Assembly: GCF_052064335.1 (NCBI RefSeq)
Contig: NZ_JBQHVU010000009.1
Coordinates: 1-64,000, forward strand
From: Weimeria sp002480925
Lineage (GTDB): Bacteria > Bacillota > Clostridia > Lachnospirales > Lachnospiraceae
Reading direction: 5' to 3'
DNA length: 64,000 bases
A model generated the notes under the pieces. That model was not told the DNA's origin, ran no database searches, and was given only the letters and a program-made list of their open reading frames with translations. Position 1 is the stretch's first letter. Every line of letters begins with the position of its first letter. The position numbers and the translations under genes are program-made. Below are positions 60,607-64,000 of this stretch, in pieces.

Positions 60607-62085
60607 GGCCCTCTCAAGGCAGATGACCCTGCTGTCCCAGGTATGATGCCTTGATGCTTTTCTCATCCCTTTATATGCCCTCATCAGGGTCCTTTCTTTA
60701 TCCGACAGAAGAGCTGCAAGTCTCGATGGGATATCCCTTATCCCTTCTTCTGTCGGATAAAATATTTCAATATCATTTCCATCATCGAATTCTTCATCTA
60801 TATAATCACTCCCCTCTGTAAAGCAAAGGCTACCGCCAAGAAGAATTCCAGCTGTTCTTTCAGTAAACCCGGCCTTGTGACCGGTCATCATGCCGATCGA
60901 CACCAGGGACTTAAGATAGACCTTTTGTGTATCCTGATATCCTACTCCCGGATGAATATGCAGGTTTGGATAATCCTTAAATTTATTGAAGCTTTGATCG
61001 AATACATGAAGCTCTATACCCGCATCCAGGATCTCCTTTATCACCTTAGTCCTTAAATGCATGGAAAGGTCCTTTCCGAGAAAAGCCCAGGACCTTAGGA
61101 AATCAGAAAAGTCAGCATCATAAAAGGCTTCCTTCTGTCCGAAATACCTTTCCATAGCTCCATCCTCTGACAAGAGCTCCATCAGCACCATATCCTGAGG
61201 CTTTTTTATTTCCCTTTGCATCCTGTCCACATACAAAAGTGCAAGAGGATACAGAGCCGGCTGCCGCTCCCTTATCAGATCAAGATCAGCCTCCAGTCTG
61301 TCATCTATCGTCCCAAGAAATGACAGAGGATATTCCACATACTTTATCTTTTCTCTTCTATATTCTTCAAAGGAAAGATCGCAGAGACGGCTCTTTGTCC
61401 CGGCCGGCGGAAAAAAGACCGCCCTATGTCCCAGACGTCCGTTGATGAATTCAGCATAATATCTGTCAAGACACAAAAAGCAGGTCCGCTCCGGCATAGC
61501 AGCAAGCTCCCTGGCATACCAGCATGGGTGATCAAAGACCATATCATATATGTCAGCATCTGTCTGATCAAAGATAAAGCTTCCGTCAGACAGTCTAAGG
61601 CAAAAGGACATATTCTGAAAGCCTATTATGCCCCTGTAGCGTTTCCCGATAAGAAGATCTGCAGCAGCTGTCCGGCCCGAATAGACTACCCTGTAGCCAG
61701 CTCTTTTAAGGGCATCCCCAAGCTGATGGGCAAAGGCATAAAGCGCCCCGAAGCAGGTATCATCTGGCTCCAGAATCAGATAAGGACTTACCCGCATAAG
61801 AAAGCTCCTGTACTCCTCCCCCTGACAGGATAGCATCTGCTTCAGAATAGGCAGCCTTTTTTCTATATCATCTCCTATCACCTCAAGCATCAGGGAATCG
61901 AAGCACTGGCTTGAAACAAGCTCATCCCTTAGCCACGAAAGCAGAAAACAGGAAGCTCTTACGACAAAATAAGCTCTGTCTCTCTGGAATCTGCTGTCAG
62001 CTGTCAATGCCAGAAGTCCTGCAGCCTTTTCTTCTGGAAGTTCTGCCCTGCAGAATAATTCATTTAGATCTGTATTTTTATCCAT
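60550..62085 (-). CDS. DUF3880/CgeB-like glycosyltransferase
   Basis: A 511-aa GT-B-like protein. The N-terminal 100 residues are helical and not assigned. Residues 115-270 have strands such as LIGKRYRGIIGFQN and IYDMVFDHPCWYA, the DUF3880-like half. Residues 350-480 carry HIHPGVGYQDTQKVYLKSLVSIGM and AGFTERTAGILLGGSLCFTEGSDYI, the donor-binding half. The ATG at 62085 has no SD and lies 6 nt from a perfect TATAAT, suggesting a leaderless mRNA. It is divergent from the capsule-type glycosyltransferase and overlaps the HD-GYP gene at its end. Confidence 0.8.
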   Translation of the reverse strand: MDKNTDLNELFCRAELPEEKAAGLLALTADSRFQRDRAYFVVRASCFLLSWLRDELVSSQCFDSLMLEVIGDDIEKRLPILKQMLSCQGEEYRSFLMRVSPYLILEPDDTCFGALYAFAHQLGDALKRAGYRVVYSGRTAAADLLIGKRYRGIIGFQNMSFCLRLSDGSFIFDQTDADIYDMVFDHPCWYARELAAMPERTCFLCLDRYYAEFINGRLGHRAVFFPPAGTKSRLCDLSFEEYRREKIKYVEYPLSFLGTIDDRLEADLDLIRERQPALYPLALLYVDRMQREIKKPQDMVLMELLSEDGAMERYFGQKEAFYDADFSDFLRSWAFLGKDLSMHLRTKVIKEILDAGIELHVFDQSFNKFKDYPNLHIHPGVGYQDTQKVYLKSLVSIGMMTGHKAGFTERTAGILLGGSLCFTEGSDYIDEEFDDGNDIEIFYPTEEGIRDIPSRLAALLSDKERTLMRAYKGMRKASRHHTWDSRVICLERALNDRLDKEILGSSHKISD

Positions 62086-62091
62086 AGGCTG

Positions 62092-62121
62092 ATTATATCC
62101 CAATCACCACTCCTGCCGCAA
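62092..62121 (-). promoter_or_regulatory. Promoter for a probably leaderless mRNA, TTGCGG-18-TATAAT
   Basis: On the minus strand TTGCGG (62121-62116) and TATAAT (62097-62092) are 18 bp apart. The -10 box ends 6 nt before the ATG, so transcription should start at or near the first codon. Confidence 0.6.
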
Positions 62122-62159
62122 CAGTTGAAATAATCCCGATTCTATGGTAGCTTTTAGCT

Positions 62160-63074
62160 ATGACACAGATTACCGAAAAAGACATTATAGCGATAAAAAA
62201 AAGAACGGAGCTTCTGCAAAGGCTTTTTGACCTGCTACTCTCTGATCTGCTGACTCTTTACAGAAACGGAAATCAACTCGAGCTGAATCCAGGTGAAAAG
62301 CAATGCGAGCTGCCCGGTCCCATTCCTGTATGGTTTATATGGTGGCAGGGGCCCAAGAGAATGCCGCCTCTTGTCAGAGCCTGTCTTTCTTCTCTAAAAA
62401 GGGCTCTGCCGGAGGATATAACTTCCCTCCACCTTATCACATCTCGGAATATAGGAGGCTATGTCACTCTTCCTTCCTGGATCAAAGAAAAGGCCTCCGC
62501 CGGGCAAATAGATCCTACCCATCTGTCAGATATAGTAAGGATGAGCCTGCTTGACAACTACGGAGGGCTCTATACTGACGCGACCTTTTATTTCACAGAG
62601 GCAATTAACAGGCCCTTCCTTACTGACCGCGACTTTTTCACTCTGTGCGACAGAAAAAAGGACTGGTATGATCTGGTTCGTGGCAGATGGAGCTGTAATT
62701 TCTTCTACAAAAGAACAGACCCCTACGGAGGATCATCTGATCATACAAGGACCTTCTTTCATTTCATAAAAAATGCCCTCTACCTCTACTGGGCAAAAGA
62801 GGATAAGCTGCAGGACTACTATATATTCGACTATATGATAGACTCCGCCTACAGAAACCTCCCCGGGGTCAGGGAAATATTCGACAGTCTGCCCGATACC
62901 AACCCAAAGGTCGCAGATATGGTCTTTGCATTAAATGACAGCTATAGTCAGAAGCGCCTTCTGGAATTCACCGCCGATACCAGGATATTCAAGCTGTCTA
63001 ATAAGATCCCTCTGATGGAAACTACAGCTGATGGCAAGCCAACCCTTTATAGCTGGCTTATAAACCGCCAGTAA
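62160..63074 (+). CDS. Capsular-polysaccharide-type glycosyltransferase (GT32-like)
   Basis: The 304-aa protein matches the Caps_synth family, which transfers sugars onto surface polymers. It has PVWFIWWQGPKRMPPLVRAC (about 57-76), LPSWIKEKASAGQIDPTHLSDI and LLDNYGGLYTDATFYF with a DxD-like TDA metal site. No membrane helix is present, so it works in the cytoplasm. No SD precedes the ATG; a weak -10-like TATGGT ends 11 nt before it. It is followed directly by a terminator shared with the flagellar chaperone gene. Confidence 0.87.
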   Translation: MTQITEKDIIAIKKRTELLQRLFDLLLSDLLTLYRNGNQLELNPGEKQCELPGPIPVWFIWWQGPKRMPPLVRACLSSLKRALPEDITSLHLITSRNIGGYVTLPSWIKEKASAGQIDPTHLSDIVRMSLLDNYGGLYTDATFYFTEAINRPFLTDRDFFTLCDRKKDWYDLVRGRWSCNFFYKRTDPYGGSSDHTRTFFHFIKNALYLYWAKEDKLQDYYIFDYMIDSAYRNLPGVREIFDSLPDTNPKVADMVFALNDSYSQKRLLEFTADTRIFKLSNKIPLMETTADGKPTLYSWLINRQ

Positions 63075-63102
63075 AAAACAGGCTCCATACGGAGCCTGTT
63101 TT
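63075..63102. terminator. Bidirectional terminator, 12-bp perfect stem
   Basis: AAAACAGGCTCC and GGAGCCTGTTTT pair around a 4-nt loop. It serves the glycosyltransferase gene on the plus strand and the flgN-fliS unit on the minus strand. Confidence 0.92.
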
Positions 63103-63577
63103 AGTTTGTACTGTCTAGGAACTGGGCATCGTAGCCAGATCCGTTCATTGACCTGTAGTAGGATGATACCGCATTCTGACTTCGGCGGATCTTCTGAGCC
63201 TGCTGCCTTACCCCTGCAAACTTCTGCTGGGCAAGAAGATAATTTTCCTTTTCCTGCCTCTCGATCTGTGATGTAAGATCAGTGATCTGTCTGACAAGAT
63301 CCTTCATCATCCTGATCTCGTCCCTGTACTTATCCTTCTGAGTCGAAAGAAGCGGCTTTACCTTCTCAAAGATAGACGCAAATCCATTATCAAGCGTCGA
63401 TATATCCGTTATCCATTTATCCTTATTGTCAATAGTAGCCTGAAAATCATCTGGATCAGCGGCCGGGTCTGACAGCACTCTGTTCTGTATCTGGTTTTCT
63501 CTTTCAATAAGAGTCAGAAGCTCGACCTTCTTCTCCAGTGACTCCCTAAGGATCCTGACATATGAAGCCTCATCCAT
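63101..63577 (-). CDS. FlgN-like flagellar export chaperone
   Basis: The 158-aa, almost fully helical protein resembles FlgN/FliT-type chaperones, which hold hook-filament junction or cap proteins for export. It starts YVRILRESLEKKVELLTLIERENQIQN and has a central coiled coil (KDKYRDEIRMMKDLVRQITD) and a Ser/Asn-rich tail. Sequence similarity within this family is low, so the call leans on position: it begins 5 bp after fliS. Confidence 0.75.
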   Translation of the reverse strand: MDEASYVRILRESLEKKVELLTLIERENQIQNRVLSDPAADPDDFQATIDNKDKWITDISTLDNGFASIFEKVKPLLSTQKDKYRDEIRMMKDLVRQITDLTSQIERQEKENYLLAQQKFAGVRQQAQKIRRSQNAVSSYYRSMNGSGYDAQFLDSTN

Positions 63578-63582
63578 AATGG

Positions 63583-63969
63583 TCAGCTCACTTTCTGTCC
63601 GTTCTTTGTAACCCTCATGACTTCCTTCCAGGTCTCACGCATCTGCTCGATCGCATCCTTTGCCTGCTGCAGGATCTCATTGTCCTTCCTGACATTGGCC
63701 CAGAGAAGTCTGTCTCTTATATACTTGTATACATTGTCGAAATCCTCCGCCACAGCATACTTCCTGTTCAGAGTACCCTGAAGCTCCTCTATAATATTGG
63801 AAGCCTTCTGGATGTTGGTATTGGCCTTCTCTATCTCCTTCTTTTCGATCGCATCATGAGCAATGTTTACAAACTTGATCGCCCCATCATAAAGCATGAG
63901 CACAAGCTCGGCCGGCGATGCTGTCATTACCTGACTGTTTCTGTACTGCGCATATGGATTCTTCTGCAT
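63583..63969 (-). CDS. fliS: Flagellin export chaperone FliS
   Basis: FliS binds the C-terminus of newly made flagellin and prevents early polymerisation. The 128-aa protein is typical: NPYAQYRNSQVMTASPAELVLMLYDGAIKFV (two family blocks, residues 4-35), a four-helix bundle after it and LNRKYAVAEDFDNVYKYIRDRLLWAN in the second half. SD GAGGGA lies 6 nt before the ATG. Further flagellar genes (fliD, fliC) probably lie outside the window to the right. Confidence 0.95.
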   Translation of the reverse strand: MQKNPYAQYRNSQVMTASPAELVLMLYDGAIKFVNIAHDAIEKKEIEKANTNIQKASNIIEELQGTLNRKYAVAEDFDNVYKYIRDRLLWANVRKDNEILQQAKDAIEQMRETWKEVMRVTKNGQKVS

Positions 63970-64000
63970 ATCAATTCCCTCGTCTGTATCCTTTGTCTGT

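Overview
The window looks like a chromosomal stretch of a motile, low-to-mid GC Lachnospiraceae (Clostridia) bacterium. The evidence is the gene set: single-chain GlyQS, an M16C peptidase beside era and recO, DUF5721, FliS with a FlgN-like chaperone, a doubled bacteriohemerythrin, and purine-rich Shine-Dalgarno (SD) sites. Most genes lie on the minus strand. The genus cannot be fixed from the sequence alone.

Accessory island, about 1-19 kb. The left end holds debris: the 3' end of one gene, a palindromic operator with a tiny ORF, the first codons of an IS256-type transposase and the tail of a serine recombinase. A Fic protein and a flavin-oxidase-like gene lie among them. The core is one minus-strand run from 16.5 to 2.8 kb. 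In transcription order it reads DUF1016 nuclease, a clipped Xre-type HTH, PLD/SNF2 helicase, DUF4391, type III methylase Mod, a second DUF1016 nuclease, type III Res, and two tightly coupled uncharacterised proteins of 238 and 514 aa. I read this as an enlarged type III restriction-modification locus with an appended, possibly membrane-acting pair, the best candidate here for an undescribed system. A methylase-like relic and an Rpn/YhgA-type PD-(D/E)XK protein close the island.

Core, about 19-50 kb. A plus-strand VWA protein-uppP-glycosyltransferase cluster converges on a bacteriohemerythrin. A long minus-strand operon follows from degV through folC, mscS, M16C peptidase, era, recO, a membrane protein and glyQS to a YdcF-like gene. 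Next come cspA; glgP-clpX-DUF5721; ileS; rdgB-yfcE; an RlmL-like methyltransferase with a cell-wall amidase; an HD hydrolase with an ECF S component; and an unusual adenosine-deaminase-like protein fused to a Rossmann/SLOG-like C-terminus.

Envelope and motility region, about 50-64 kb. A YdjI/YdjG/YdjH-like membrane-stress operon is followed by several glycosyltransferases, an AlaX-type editing protein, a phosphohexomutase, LicD, an HD-GYP protein and the flagellar chaperones FlgN-like and FliS. Three glycosyltransferase genes here lack SD sites. Two of them have a good -10 box 6-7 nt before the ATG, which suggests leaderless mRNAs.

Across the window, arrays of an imprecise 7-bp repeat (GAGGTGN in one orientation) occupy four intergenic regions. 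At two of them the repeat forms the last codons and the stop codon of the neighbouring gene.
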